Shown here: one piece after another, positions 22,487 to 22,561 of the stretch | Layout: every line of letters begins with the position of its first letter | Position numbering within the stretch: position 1 is the stretch's first letter | Source: an uncultured Hungatella sp. | Lineage (GTDB): Bacteria > Bacillota > Clostridia > Lachnospirales > Lachnospiraceae | Direction of reading: 5' to 3' | DNA: 22,561 nt | Assembly: GCA_959018155.1 (NCBI GenBank) | Contig: CAUEKH010000002.1 | Coordinates: forward strand, 1 to 22,561 | The notes under the pieces: model-generated | What the model saw: the letters and a program-made list of their open reading frames with translations, nothing else | Databases searched by the model: none | What the model was told of the DNA's origin: nothing | Position numbers and translations under genes: made by a program

Positions 22487-22561
22487 TCTTATTTTAATCC
22501 GCTATTTTATCTGTTATTTATCCATTGCATTTTCCCTTTGGCATCACAAACAGATTAGAAA

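Overview
The window looks like a chromosomal segment of an anaerobic Clostridia species, most likely Lachnospiraceae (Enterocloster/Lachnoclostridium/Hungatella-like). The reasons are mid-range GC with Gram-positive Shine-Dalgarno sites and sigma-A promoters, a DUF3881-type protein, a CD1871A-type mini-protein, a GH112 beta-galactoside phosphorylase, and a Bce-type peptide-resistance module. No transposase, integrase, phage gene or CRISPR array is visible. The genus is an inference from gene content only. Layout: (1) 1-154, minus: the 5' part of tRNA-Arg(CCT), cut by the window edge, followed by a 52-bp near-identical second copy that contains only the 5' half of the tRNA and then diverges. 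(2) 492-1475, plus: a membrane-anchored metallophosphoesterase with altered metal-site motifs and a Thr-rich insertion. (3) 1701-2588, minus: a DUF3881-like protein. (4) 2955-4289, minus: NADP-type glutamate dehydrogenase, with a strong promoter that fires into a terminator-like hairpin. (5) 4500-13229, minus: a sugar-phosphorolysis locus in the order AraC-type response regulator, YesM-type sensor kinase, lipoprotein sugar-binding protein, two CUT1 permeases, GH112 phosphorylase. (6) 13383-19660, minus: bceR-bceS, then a BceR-type operator, then bceA-bceB and, without a visible terminator, a TlpA-like lipoprotein, a 49-residue CxxC mini-protein and a NapH-like polyferredoxin, ending at a strong terminator. 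(7) 19829-20526, plus: BirA-type operator and bioY. (8) 20638-21126, minus: a two-TM protein of unknown function. (9) 21507-22391, plus: nudC-type NADH pyrophosphatase with a consensus promoter and a terminator. How the genes work together: in the sugar locus the two-component pair probably senses a galactoside, the binding protein and permeases import it (the ATPase must come from elsewhere, as is usual for CUT1 systems), and GH112 cleaves it with phosphate to galactose-1-phosphate plus an acceptor sugar. In the Bce locus an intramembrane-sensing kinase and its regulator probably drive the transporter operon through the palindrome at 17898-17913. The most interesting arrangement is the apparent inclusion of a complete trans-membrane thiol-redox relay (polyferredoxin, CxxC mini-protein, extracytoplasmic thioredoxin) in the same operon as the Bce transporter, whose large extracellular domain carries two cysteines. 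Other items worth a look are the gdhA leader, the tRNA half-duplication and the variant metallophosphoesterase.
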